A stretch of 64,000 bases of DNA from Farysia itapuensis (lineage: Eukaryota > Basidiomycota > Ustilaginomycetes > Ustilaginales > Ustilaginaceae), in the NCBI GenBank assembly GCA_023212645.1, contig JALBYC010000012.1, positions 248,001 through 312,000 of the forward strand. The letters run 5' to 3'. Below the pieces are notes generated by a model. That model did not search any database. It saw nothing but the letters and a program-made list of their open reading frames with translations, and was not told where the DNA came from. Both the position numbers and the translations under genes were made by a program. Shown in pieces: positions 1 to 10,217 of the stretch (its first letter is position 1; every line of letters starts with the position of its first letter).

Positions 1-75
1 CAGACAGAGCCGAAAGTTTATATCCAGCCAGTTCAGTACGAGGACGTCAAGAAGAGACCCCCAAAGACTGTCTAG
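1..75 (+). CDS. 3' tip of an unidentified gene (partial)
   Basis: Frame 1 from the window edge is open for 24 codons and closes with TAG at 73-75. The encoded tail is polar and ends in KKRPPKTV. It lies 53 bp from the convergent MSC7 stop, which is normal spacing for adjacent genes here. With so little sequence the family cannot be named. It could also be chance, since 24 open codons are not rare. Confidence 0.35.
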   Translation, partial: QTEPKVYIQPVQYEDVKKRPPKTV

Positions 76-128
76 TAGCAGCAATGATTTGTTCCATTAC
101 CAGCCAGTTCTGTGGTGCATGCGTGCGT

Positions 129-2054
129 CTAAATGCCGTTTGTGATGAGTCCAAGGATGCCTTGTGCCTTTTGCGCGAGGTCACCGTAGGCGAAGAGAAT
201 AAGGCTATTGACGAAGCCCCAGCTCTTGTGTGGACGTTGCAAGGGATAGTCGAGTGGAGGAGGGATGCCGGTCTTGACTGTGGAGAAGAAGCGATCGCGA
301 GTGACGGCCTTGGCTTGAGTCAGGGCCAACAAGCCTTCAGGCCCTGCAAAACGGCCGTAGCCAGACTTCTTGACTCCGCCAAAGGGCAGCCCTTGATTGA
401 GATAGCTGACGCCAAAGTCGTTGATGTTGACCATGCCGGCCTGCAATCTGCGCGCCACGTAGTCACATTCGTTGCGATTCCCGCCAAAGACCGAAGAGCC
501 AAGTCCGTAGCGCGTCGAGTTGGCAATGGCAATAGCTTGGTCAACATTCCCAGCAGCAAAGGGCATGATGAGGAAGATGGGTGCAAAGAGCTCTTCTTGT
601 GCAATAGGCATGTCCATGGTGACGCCAGTGAGGAGGGTCGGCGCAAAGTAGTGGCCGTGGCTCCAAACTGGATGCTTGTAGCGCTTTCCACCACACAGAA
701 CCTTGGCGCCGCGCTTTTCTGCATCCTGAATCAACTGTTCGAGTCGCTTGAAACGAACGTCGGTAATCATGGCCCCCATATCGACGCGTCGACATTCGGG
801 ATTCTTGTGATCAGCAGCAGATAGTCCAAAGCGGGTGTCATCTAGAAAGCTGCCGAGCTGAATATCTTGAACTCGCGGACGGACAAGATCAATGAGCTTA
901 GGCAAAACAGCCTCGTCGACGATAAAGCGTTCGATACCGATGCAGTTCTGACCCGCACCTTGGAAGCAGCTTCGCATGAAAGTGGACTGAAAGTATTTCA
1001 GATCGACGCTGCCGAGTAAGATGGCGGGATCTTTGCCTCCTAGCTCCAGGGTTACCGGCGTCAGCTGCTCGGTGGCAGCCATCGCCACTTTGCGTCCAAC
1101 ATCTTCCGAGCCGATAAAAGTGATGTGAGCGATGTCACTGCTGGTCGTGAGTGCTTCTGCGGCGTCTGGGAAGCAAGTGACGATCTGAACGAGTTCAGGA
1201 TCGGCACCAGCGGCTCGTAGACACTGGCGAATGGCTTGTACAAAGTAGGTGGCCGACCACGCGACAAGCTCACTGGCTTTGACAATGATGGCATTGCCAG
1301 CAAAGACGCTTGCAATTATGGGGCCCATGCAGTTGTGAGCCGAGTAATTCCAGCTGACACAGGCCAGTGTGACGCCCATGGGCTCGTGCCATACTTGGCA
1401 CACCTTGTGGGCAAGTAAGAGATTGTTCTTGCGCGTCTCGGGTCGAAGCACCTTCTCTCCGTTGTTGATTGTCCATGCAAGCTTGCTGCAGGTTGTCAGC
1501 AGCTCGCCAAAGGCGGCGTCAATCGCGGTCTTGCCAGTGTCACGTGCAGCGACTCGCGCGATTGTCTCGGTCTCGGCTACCACCCAGTTTTGGATGGTGC
1601 GCAACACCTTTCGGCGCTGCCCAAAAGAGGACTGTGCCCATTGTAGCTGAGCTGCTTTGGCTTTCTGAATTTTGACCAAGATAGTAGCCGGTGTGTCTGC
1701 ATCGAGGTCAGCGATGTGCAACGCCGTTGCAGGATCGTAGCAGACGATCTTGCCCGGTTTACTTGCGTCGATATGCGATGGGTTTGACAAAGTCTGTCCC
1801 TTCCATCCGGGAAGTGCCTGAGGGGGACATGCGATGGAAACAGCTACACCGCGTTCCGCTATTCCAGCGGTGAAAGCAGACCCGATCCGAGAAACAACGA
1901 AAATGACAAAGAAGGTGATCAGCAGCGCCGAAGGGGAACGTATGGCCGAAGACCTTAGGAAGGGAAACAGCCGGAACAGATATAGGTCTGTTTGAAGTGA
2001 GAACAGGCGCACCTGGTGCTGGACCTGCTCAATTGCCACTGCCAGTCTGTCCAT
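129..2054 (-). CDS. MSC7: Membrane-anchored aldehyde dehydrogenase, Msc7-like
   Basis: The protein has 641 residues, close to the 644 of yeast Msc7. A single hydrophobic segment lies near residues 43-60, followed by a complete aldehyde dehydrogenase fold. The catalytic glutamate sits in TLELGGKDP (about residue 336) and the nucleophilic cysteine in GAGQNCIG (about residue 370). The C-terminal part carries the LPFGGVKKSGYGRF signature. An open frame extends upstream to a TTG, but the ATG at 2054 lies in a strong ACCATGG context and was chosen. The family oxidises aldehydes with NAD(P), and the substrate of Msc7 is not settled. The N-terminal anchor suggests the ER or another endomembrane. It is transcribed divergently from PTEN. 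Confidence 0.9.
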   Translation of the reverse strand: MDRLAVAIEQVQHQVRLFSLQTDLYLFRLFPFLRSSAIRSPSALLITFFVIFVVSRIGSAFTAGIAERGVAVSIACPPQALPGWKGQTLSNPSHIDASKPGKIVCYDPATALHIADLDADTPATILVKIQKAKAAQLQWAQSSFGQRRKVLRTIQNWVVAETETIARVAARDTGKTAIDAAFGELLTTCSKLAWTINNGEKVLRPETRKNNLLLAHKVCQVWHEPMGVTLACVSWNYSAHNCMGPIIASVFAGNAIIVKASELVAWSATYFVQAIRQCLRAAGADPELVQIVTCFPDAAEALTTSSDIAHITFIGSEDVGRKVAMAATEQLTPVTLELGGKDPAILLGSVDLKYFQSTFMRSCFQGAGQNCIGIERFIVDEAVLPKLIDLVRPRVQDIQLGSFLDDTRFGLSAADHKNPECRRVDMGAMITDVRFKRLEQLIQDAEKRGAKVLCGGKRYKHPVWSHGHYFAPTLLTGVTMDMPIAQEELFAPIFLIMPFAAGNVDQAIAIANSTRYGLGSSVFGGNRNECDYVARRLQAGMVNINDFGVSYLNQGLPFGGVKKSGYGRFAGPEGLLALTQAKAVTRDRFFSTVKTGIPPPLDYPLQRPHKSWGFVNSLILFAYGDLAQKAQGILGLITNGI

Positions 2055-2420
2055 GGTGCACTCCAAAATTGGCTTGGCAACAAAACGCGAAACAGAAGAA
2101 ACAGATAACTCGAGTAACTCGGAAAGGCGAGCGCTACTGCACGCGCCGGAAGCCGGAAGTCGGAAGTCTGGACTTTTCTTCTCAATGTCAGATTAGCGTG
2201 TTGCCGCCAAGCCAAAAAAAAGGGTCCCAGTGACGTCGCAGTTTCGGATTGGAGGTCCGCATGGTGCCTGGGGCTTCCTACGGTTGCTCAAAACTATCGT
2301 CTGCCAAGCAAAGCCGTCGTCCCACAGTCCCGCCGCTCGCTGAGACTTCCACCACTCCCCTCATCATGTATCAGAGCGCAACAATGTCTCTCTAGCCTTC
2401 TAGACACCATCTCTCTAACT
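2055..2420. promoter_or_regulatory. Divergent promoter MSC7/PTEN
   Basis: This 366-bp gap lies between two divergent start codons. It holds three close copies of CGGAAG (about 2147-2167) and one TGACGTC core (about 2231-2237), which resembles a CRE/ATF site. Neither is proven to be functional. No gene was seen. Confidence 0.4.
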
Positions 2421-4652
2421 ATGACAACCATCGTACGTCGCATCGTCAGTGGCCAGAAGTCTCGCTTCAAGGATCCCACGCTGGACGTGGACCTTGACTT
2501 GACCTATGTCACTGACCATCTCATCATCATGGGCTTTCCAGCAGCAGGAGTTCAAGCCTGGTACCGCAACAAGCGATCGCAAGTCAAAACCTTCCTCGAC
2601 AAACGTCACGATGATCTATATCGAGTCTACAATCTCTGCCCTGTAACTGAAAACTTGTACGGTCCAGACGAATTCTACGGGCGTGTGTCTCGCTTTCCCT
2701 TCCCGGACCATCATGTTCCACCCCTGTCGCTCATTCCTCTCTTTGTTGCCGATATTACCGACTGGCTCGAGTCTGATCCGGATGCTGTCGCCGTCATTCA
2801 TTGCAAGGCAGGCAAAGGCAGATCCGGCACTATGACCTGCTGCTACCTCGTCTCATTGCCATATCTACCCATGCCTCCCAGCAGCATCCGAAACTACAGC
2901 GGCATGAAACGACCTGATTCCAAGCCTCAGCCTCCACCGCCGGTCTTGCCAAATCTGGATACTGCGGCGTGCCAAAGTAGCGATACTACTGCCATGAGTG
3001 CTTCGTCCAGCGGGACCATGCGCCGGCAACCCTCTCTGGCACCCCAGCAGAGCATCATCCGCAACAGTGACCACGATCCAGAGCTCGAGATCCAACAAAT
3101 TTCGCAACGCCTTCAGACGATCTTTGATCTGCACACACAGCGCAGACTGAAGCCGCAAAAGGTCTCGAAACGGCAGGGCAAACGAAACATTACTGGCCTT
3201 CAGCCGTCAGCTTGTTCCACTGGTGGCATACCTTCGGCCTCTGCTTCATCGACCTCCCTCCATACTTTAGGAGCTCGGCCTGCCGGACGAAGCTGTGATG
3301 CCTTGCAAACCAACAACCTCGAATCGTCGCAAACCAATGCAGACACGAGTCAAGACACTGAATCGGGTGAAGACGAGTCCATCCGATCTATAGCCCTCAA
3401 CCAAAACAGCGAAGATCACAGTGAGGGTCTGAGACCACGCATGGGAGTATCTATCCCTAGTCAGCAGAGGTGGGTGGGCTACTGGACCCGTATCTTGTCC
3501 GGCCGCGATCCACGTCTGTCCATGACCTCTCCGCTCAAGCAACCTCGTCGTCAAGTCCGCATCACTCGCATCACCCTCGATCGTCAAACTCCCGGATCGT
3601 CATCTAAAGCTTCTCACAAGCTCTTCGAACGACTTGTGCCGCAGTCGGATGCTTTGAGCGTCCAGTTGGTGCGCTACGAGGACTCGCTGGTTGACCGATT
3701 GGAGCACTGGGAGAGACATGCCCGACGTAGAGCTCGTGCTTTTGGTGCGAACAATCCGTCGGCACCAGCTCACGACTTGGACGCCGAAGAACAGTCGCAA
3801 AAGCAACATCTCAAGACGCTACGACGCAAGGCTTCCGATCTCAAATGCTGGGACGGCGAAAAGTTTGGCGAGCAACACGAAAAGAAGATCGGAGACTGGG
3901 GAGTGCACACGAAGGCAGAGGCTGAGAGAGCACGTGCCTTTGACTGGAAAGATGATCAGCCTCAGCTCGACTACTTCTCTCTCCTGTCCGAGAGTGGACC
4001 GCGAAAGCCAGTCGATAAACAAGGCAAGTTGATGGACCCCAGCGATGTCAGTCGAGATGACACTACCCTGCTTCGCTACACCTTTATACCGGGAGGAAAA
4101 GATAGTCAAGGCGGCGACGTGTCAAGCTCGAACGTGGAAGGCGAGACAGACTCCGGCTATCACTCCAACAATACAGCATCTACCACACGAGACTCGTCTC
4201 GTGGGCCCAGCGAGCCCAGCACGAGCAGTGGCACATCGGGCTACTTTGCACCCACAGCTGACACGCCCTCCGTGGACGATGCCTCTAGCGATGCCATCAC
4301 GCCGCCCTCCGCAGTATCTTATGCAGAGTCTCTCTCCACTGATCTCCACGTCGGTCAAATCGTAGACGCCGACCGGGAGATCTGCGTGAAAGTTCTTGTA
4401 GGAAGAACAGGCAAGAAGCATGCCAAGATGCCAGATATCACATCCGCAGGTTGGTGCTGGTTCATTCCGTCCTTTGAAGATCCGATCACGGGAAATCATC
4501 ATGCTCCATCACTGGCCAAGGGTACCAAGACCGAGATCCGCTTCGAGTCGCACGAGATCGATTTCCGCAAGCAGCCGCTCGGTCTTTTCGCTCTACAGGT
4601 AGAGTGGGAATGGGTACACGTTGGCATTGATGACGACGCTCAGCACTCCTAG
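2421..4652 (+). CDS. ptn1: PTEN-type phosphoinositide 3-phosphatase
   Basis: The protein has 743 residues. The dual-specificity phosphatase domain starts at the N terminus. It has a WPD-loop-like aspartate at residue 96 and the PTEN P-loop HCKAGKGRSG at 127-136, with Cys128 as nucleophile and both lysines that give PTEN its phosphoinositide specificity. The TI-loop GVSIPSQQRW follows only at 342-351, because about 190 mostly disordered Ser/Pro/Gln-rich residues are inserted. The C-terminal half, with a long charged insert, ends in a C2-like stretch (WVHVGIDD near the end). PTEN removes the 3-phosphate of PIP3 at membranes and opposes PI3-kinase signalling. The start is the first ATG and there is no intron. 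The gene lies 238 bp before CSN5 on the same strand. Confidence 0.93.
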   Translation: MTTIVRRIVSGQKSRFKDPTLDVDLDLTYVTDHLIIMGFPAAGVQAWYRNKRSQVKTFLDKRHDDLYRVYNLCPVTENLYGPDEFYGRVSRFPFPDHHVPPLSLIPLFVADITDWLESDPDAVAVIHCKAGKGRSGTMTCCYLVSLPYLPMPPSSIRNYSGMKRPDSKPQPPPPVLPNLDTAACQSSDTTAMSASSSGTMRRQPSLAPQQSIIRNSDHDPELEIQQISQRLQTIFDLHTQRRLKPQKVSKRQGKRNITGLQPSACSTGGIPSASASSTSLHTLGARPAGRSCDALQTNNLESSQTNADTSQDTESGEDESIRSIALNQNSEDHSEGLRPRMGVSIPSQQRWVGYWTRILSGRDPRLSMTSPLKQPRRQVRITRITLDRQTPGSSSKASHKLFERLVPQSDALSVQLVRYEDSLVDRLEHWERHARRRARAFGANNPSAPAHDLDAEEQSQKQHLKTLRRKASDLKCWDGEKFGEQHEKKIGDWGVHTKAEAERARAFDWKDDQPQLDYFSLLSESGPRKPVDKQGKLMDPSDVSRDDTTLLRYTFIPGGKDSQGGDVSSSNVEGETDSGYHSNNTASTTRDSSRGPSEPSTSSGTSGYFAPTADTPSVDDASSDAITPPSAVSYAESLSTDLHVGQIVDADREICVKVLVGRTGKKHAKMPDITSAGWCWFIPSFEDPITGNHHAPSLAKGTKTEIRFESHEIDFRKQPLGLFALQVEWEWVHVGIDDDAQHS

Positions 4653-4890
4653 TTCTTTCGTATCCTTATTTCAACGTGCAGTAGTCTTCGTCATCGTCCG
4701 TCACTGAAGTCATTGAAGCTACACAAATATACAAATTAAAATCATGATTCGCAATCTGACATGAATGCTCAATTTTTAGCCGGTGCGCCGGTCAGCCGTG
4801 CATAGGCTTGCAGCTACTATGAGAACAAGTCTCGTATTGCCACACTACCTTTCCTCGAGATTGTCTTGCGTAGAGACCAAGACCGACGCA

Positions 4891-6111
4891 ATGGAGGTCC
4901 CGAGAGAAGCAGTAGATGCTGCTTCCACCTCGATGTTGTCGTCTGCGTCGATGGCAAAGGCGAATTTCGAGCTGAACAACGAGATTCTTACGCTGCCGCA
5001 ATCGCAGGTGGACGAGCTGTTCAAACACGATTACGAGGGACAGCGCAGTATACTCAAGGCGCAGCCATGGAAGTCGGACCCCAAGTTCTTTCTCAAGACG
5101 CGCGTGTCGGCTGTAGCGTTGATCAAGATGGTGATGCATGCGCGGTCTGGCGGTATCTATGAGATCATGGGTCTGCTGCAAGGCAAAGTGGACCCCGTCA
5201 ACCGGACCATCTACGTTATGGACGCTTTCGCCCTGCCCGTCGAAGGTACTGAGACAAGGGTCAATGCACAGAATGAAGCATACGAATACATGGTTCAGTA
5301 CTTGGACAGCAGCAGAGAGGTCGGCCGATTGGAGAACGTGGTGGGATGGTACCACTCGCATCCGGGCTATGGCTGTTGGCTAAGTGGCATCGACGTCAAC
5401 ACACAGCGCACAAACCAGCAATTCCAAGATCCCTTCGTTGCTCTCGTGGTGGACCCGAACCGTACTGTCTCCAGCGGGAAAGTCGACATTGGAGCCTTCC
5501 GAACCTTTCCAGAAGGCTATTCCGCAGCTGCGGGTAATGCCCCAGCGTCCTCAGAGTACCAGAGCATCCCGCTCAACAAGATCGAAGACTTTGGAGTGCA
5601 CGCCAACGAGTACTACCCACTCGACATTGAGCATTTCAAGTCTTCTCTCGATGCCAAGCTCATCGACTTGCTGTGGAACAAGTACTGGACTAACACGCTA
5701 TCACAATCGCCGCTCGTTGTGAACAAAGCCTACACCACCAGCCAGATCCAAGACTTTTCTTCTAAACTCGCAAAGACGGTCAGCGCCGTCGCCAATCGAC
5801 AGAGCTCTTCCACGCAGCCATTTGCTCCGAGCACGTCAGCGACATCTGGTACAGGTCAAGGCCAGGGACAGAGTAAGGGCAAGGGCAAGAGCGAGGCAGA
5901 TCCTGGGTCAGATTCGGGCCAGACACCATTGGACCCCAATGCCTTGCTTGAGCAGGTGCAAACGCGTGCCAAGGAATCAACGCTCTCCGCCGTTGTGCAC
6001 GACTCTCGTGCTGTGTGCAACGAGATGAACCACGGTCTGCTCGCACAAACCCTCAAACATGTCCTCTTCAACACGCCACGCTCCGGTCAGAACCAGATTG
6101 ATATCGGTTGA
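4891..6111 (+). CDS. CSN5: COP9 signalosome subunit 5 (JAMM deneddylase)
   Basis: This is the catalytic subunit that removes Nedd8/Rub1 from cullins. The MPN+ domain is complete. A glutamate lies in [11 protein letters not shown], and the JAMM zinc motif [14 protein letters not shown] supplies the two histidines and the aspartate. The C-terminal third has a low-complexity G/Q/K/S stretch before the conserved terminal helices ([14 protein letters not shown]). The open frame continues upstream to a GTG, with an in-frame ATG at 4819. The ATG at 4891 is preferred because the 24 residues between are unlike CSN5 and would be 5' leader. That gives 406 residues. The start is the only uncertain point. 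Confidence 0.92.
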   Translation: MEVPREAVDAASTSMLSSASMAKANFELNNEILTLPQSQVDELFKHDYEGQRSILKAQPWKSDPKFFLKTRVSAVALIKMVMHARSGGIYEIMGLLQGKVDPVNRTIYVMDAFALPVEGTETRVNAQNEAYEYMVQYLDSSREVGRLENVVGWYHSHPGYGCWLSGIDVNTQRTNQQFQDPFVALVVDPNRTVSSGKVDIGAFRTFPEGYSAAAGNAPASSEYQSIPLNKIEDFGVHANEYYPLDIEHFKSSLDAKLIDLLWNKYWTNTLSQSPLVVNKAYTTSQIQDFSSKLAKTVSAVANRQSSSTQPFAPSTSATSGTGQGQGQSKGKGKSEADPGSDSGQTPLDPNALLEQVQTRAKESTLSAVVHDSRAVCNEMNHGLLAQTLKHVLFNTPRSGQNQIDIG

Positions 6112-6398
6112 CACGCACCCCTTTAGCTGTACCCACAATCAGCGCAGACAGTGTAGTCCGTAGCGCGCAGAGTTTGTTTTTAAGAATAATAGATTCAGAG
6201 AAGAGCGGCTGGAGAGAGATACGTACAGGGCGAAACGCATGATGCACTATAGGCGGGATAGGATGTGGCGAAAAGGTAAAGGCTAGCAGGGGTTAGGATG
6301 ACGAATGGGGTACGAAATGGGATGCTGAAGGGTCAAAGAAAGGTTGAGGTTGGAGTAGATGTCTGAACTGCGAAAATGGGCTAAGATGCTGTCGGGGT

Positions 6399-8314
6399 TT
6401 AGAAGGTTTCGGTATCGTAGTCGTTGGTGACGTCCTTGAGGGCTTGTCTGTCAACGTGGTGCACGTCGTTGTCGCCGTCGAAGGAGGCACTGCAGTTGGC
6501 GTTGTTGACTTTGTCCCCTTCAAAGCTGGCCTGCGTCTGCAGTTCACGTGCTGGCGTGTTGGCAGCGCTGGAGCCAGAGACGGGCGAGAGCTCAGGTCGC
6601 TCAATCTCCTTCTTGCCAAACAGGTCGACGCGCAAAACGTCCAGATCTTGCTCGTCATCGTCCATGACAACCGACTCGGGGAAGGTGGATCGGGCCCAGT
6701 CAATGACGTACGTCGACGCACGCATAAACTTCTTGTGGGCGTACTTTTTGTGGAAGAAGGGATGAGCGACTGGTCGAAGACAGTAGTCGAGCATAATCTC
6801 GGCCGTGCCAAGCAACTCCTGCTCCGAGTAGGTAGAGTAGTGCACCAGGGTTGGTGTCCATTCACCGCGCTCGAGCACCTCACGGGCGAGCCAGACGGAC
6901 GCAGCGGCGATCAGCGACGGTGGGTGCTCCATCAGCCGGTAGTCGAGCAGGGAGATTTCCATAAAGTACTTGGCGACCGTTCGTGTCTGGATGTCGTAGT
7001 TGTCAGCCTTGCTGATGCGTCGCAAGAAATTCATCGGGTTGGCGTATGAAAGACTGAAGTCGAGCACCTTGAGCATGTATCGCTCAGCCTGCAGGATCTC
7101 GACATCGGTGTAGCCTCCGTCGGCGAGGTAGAAGAAGTTCTGGATCGAAGGGCACAGGACCTCCTCGTACTTGGACGCGATGAACATGGCAGAGACGCCG
7201 ACCAGCTGCAGCTTGGACAACGAAATGGTGCGTCGGGAGAGGAAGCGGTCGATGATGTTGACAGCAAGGTAGAGTGTCTCGGGCAGCAGGCGGAATTTGG
7301 CGTGGATATCGACGAGCCAGTCGACGAGGATCGCACGCACGTCCCAGTTGATGTCCTTCTGCAGTGTCATGTAATCACCGCTGGGCATGTTGACGATCTC
7401 GAGCTCCTTCATGTACTCAAAGATGTCATTGACGTACTCGGCTACCATGAGGGGGTCTTCGGCGTCTTCGGCATCGAGGTCCTCCCATCCGGCATCCTTG
7501 GCAGGCTGGTCGGCTTCGGTCTTGAGACGCTTAGCCTGTGGAGCATCCACCTTCTCTTCCACTTCGTGACTACGAGCCTTCACAGCAACTTCGCCGCCTG
7601 TCTGGGAAGTGGTGCGTGCCATTTGCCCACGTCGGGCAGCCACGGCAGCGGCAGCTGCAGAGGTTGTGCCAGCAGCACGGTTACCAGACGCTGTCGAAGC
7701 GGCAGCTGCAGGAAGGCTGGACGTTGATGTTGTGCTGGCAACCCGTCTCGAGACTCGAACTGGGCGATCGGCGGCACTGTCATCCTCGGTAGACTTGGAA
7801 CGAACGACGCGGCGAGCTGCGCCGACGCCGGTGATGGTAGCGGTGGTGGTGTTGACGCCAGGACGAGTGGTGGCAACGCTGGATGTCGTGGCACGAGCCT
7901 TGACCGGCTCCTTGAGTGAAGCCTTGCCTTTGCCGCCGTCAATGTCGCCGCCGATGACTCGGGTACGATTGGCATTGGTCAAATCGCCGAGCGCGGTTCT
8001 CTTCCGTGTCCCGAGAATCGCACTTGTCGCCGCGGCCGTACTGGGCTTGCCAGCACCGCCGGCTACACTCTTGGAAGGCCCGGCATCATCGGCGCCGTAG
8101 CGGGCTGCTCGAGAGGTGACGCCATTGGTGCCGACGTTCTCCTTGGCCTGTGTACCAGTGACCGAAGCCGTGCTTCGTGTGCGAAGCGGGATTCTGCGTG
8201 AGGTCTGAGTCAAGTGCGAGAAAATGTAGAACGTACACGTCAGACTACCCGAAGCGATTGCAAAAGCGACGCAAGAAGCGTAGAGAGTTGTCAACTTACA
8301 AGATTGGAAGACAT
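6399..8314 (-). CDS. B-type mitotic cyclin (two exons)
   Basis: This 606-residue cyclin B activates Cdk1 at G2/M. Exon 1 is 8300-8314 (five codons, MSSNL). A 95-nt intron (8205-8299) begins GTAAGT and ends CTCAG, and exon 2 is 6399-8204. The unspliced frame would give an implausible hydrophobic N terminus, which supports splicing. A KEN box is at residues 26-28 and a destruction box RTALGDLTN at 74-82. A long low-complexity linker follows, then two cyclin boxes in the C-terminal half (for example FIASKYEEV). A second destruction-box match, RQALKDVTN, lies at 591-599, seven residues from the end. It corresponds to U. maydis Clb1 or Clb2, and I cannot decide which. Confidence 0.92.
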
Positions 8315-10217
8315 GGCGTTTGTGCTATGGTCTTTCTCGGTATGAGATTATGGGAAGACGTTGCTGACCAGATTGGAATAAAGCAGCGTAACAATGTCAC
8401 AGCGACAAAGGGGGAGCAAAGGTGTGAGATGTCGCGGTTAGCTTGTGAACATAGGCGGCGTGAAGATGAATCGGATCCGCGAGACAAGGGCTGGGGATCA
8501 AGAGCGCGAACAAGTGAGAAGCAGACGTGATGTCGATGAGCAGCGCGTGGAGGGACAGTCAGGGTGAGGACAGAGAGGTGGAGACCACGGCGCGACAAGG
8601 GGAGAGAGAAAGAGAGAGTGACGACGAAGGCGGCCGACCGAGGACGACAAAGTGGTGTACGAGTGAGGGAAGAAGGGAGGATGCAGTGAGGCATGGACGA
8701 GAAGACGTGCAAAAGAACCACGACGGGCAATTCAAGCGTGACTGGCGTTCGTGATGGCGATTTGTAATCGTGACGATTAGAAAAACCCGACACGCAAGTA
8801 CAAAGGAGAGGTGGAGAAGGGGAAATGAATACGAGCGCGAGCCGTGTTCAAATTGTCGTCGTGAACATCGACACTGAAATTTGAATTCGATCTTGTAAAT
8901 CGATTCAACTTCCAGTGTGCTGTTGTTCCAAGATTCACCGGTTCACCCTAACAGGGAGGATGATCGACGACTCGACGACCCCAAGATGTCTACTCGGCGT
9001 CTAGTGTCCGTAACGAAGCGCGCAGACAGCAAACGGTGGGCAGGTAGAAGGAAAAGGTCGAGAGTCTGGAGAAGGAAGCTCTTAGCAAGCTTGCAGGCAG
9101 GGCCAGCACTCTCGCTCAGAGAGTGCCAAGCAGCCTGCAGACTGAAGTAGAAGAGTCTAGGTCGTTTCGTGCTACCGCGCAGGCTGGACGCTGGCGATAG
9201 CCTTGGGAAGACGGGGGGGAAAAGAGGCCGCAAGACGTCGTGGGAGGCAGACTTACCAAACAGAAGATATCGAGGTACGGCTTGCCGGAGCTCTATGCTC
9301 TTTGTGTGTGACGACCACCTCGGGAAGCTTGATGCTTCTAGATAGTGTTCACTTGATGTGCGCAGGTAAGATAGCTTGAGAGTGTATGTTGGGAGGTGAA
9401 GCGGGGGAAAGGGGAGGTGTAGAAGGTAGAGGTATCGGTGGTGTTGGGAGCGAACGAAAGCTAGGGTAGCTGAAGGCCAATGGAGAGTTCGAGTGCAGCC
9501 GTTTGGCTCACTTGCTAGAGTCGAAGTTATTGCTGCACCGAAAAGTCGTCGTGTTCAAATCAAAAGCACGACGAGCTGAATTCAACTCACTGCATTAATA
9601 CAGTCGCGCCAGTCGAGCCACTTTCGACGAGGCGCAGCGTGACATGCAAGCAAAAGCTCAGAAGCGCGTCTAGTACGTCTACCAGTCTCGTACATCTCTC
9701 GCATGATATCACGACTCAGCAAGCTGTTACGCACATCAATGTTATTCGCTTTAGTCTTGCACTGTGCAAAGGGTTTCACGAGCACATTCCTCATTCATCT
9801 CGTGCTTCGTTCTGACAGGTTTAGGACCAATTGTCTGCTATGTCGCTGGTTTCCAGTGGTCGGTGCTGGCGTCTTGCGGATTGATAGCGTCTTGCAGTCA
9901 AGTACATCGTCATCATGCTTTCCTGCTAGAGTCATTCGAAAATATTATGGAGTCCAGGGAAGAAAGAAAATGTCGACAAAATAACAGCACATCAAATCCT
10001 ACTAAAAATCCAACTGCACCTCCACGCGCGACGCGGATCTGCTCATCACGTGCATTTCTCTCCTTTTTTTTTGTTGGTTCCCACGATTCTCAGCTCGAGC
10101 GCTTAACGTTGAACCCTGCATATTGCACTCAATCGCGTCGAACAGCCTCAACGTGACCAGCTTGACGTCCTGTCAGCACGCCCTATTACATCTGTGCAGC
10201 TGAACGCGAGGCTCAGC
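8315..10217. other. Long divergent intergenic region, cyclin B / zinc-finger gene
   Basis: There is no convincing gene in 1.9 kb. About 8560-8680 is purine-rich on the plus strand, so the cyclin mRNA would have a CT-rich leader if transcription starts upstream. A T-run lies near 10063-10072. A 93-codon ATG frame at 9703-9984 starts with a hydrophobic stretch but lacks other support. The length suggests complex cell-cycle regulation or an untranslated RNA, which is inference. Confidence 0.4.

Noticed and set aside
4783..4890. Upstream extension of CSN5 from the GTG at 4783
   Set aside because: Nuclear genes start at ATG, and the added residues do not resemble CSN5.
8205..8299. Hydrophobic N terminus of the unspliced cyclin frame, resembling a signal anchor
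   Set aside because: It is the intron read through. GTAAGT and CTCAG borders restore a normal cyclin start.
9703..9984. 93-codon ATG frame with a hydrophobic start in the cyclin intergenic region
   Set aside because: The N terminus could pass for a signal peptide, but there is no module, no dibasic site and no promoter-like element. One such frame is expected by chance.
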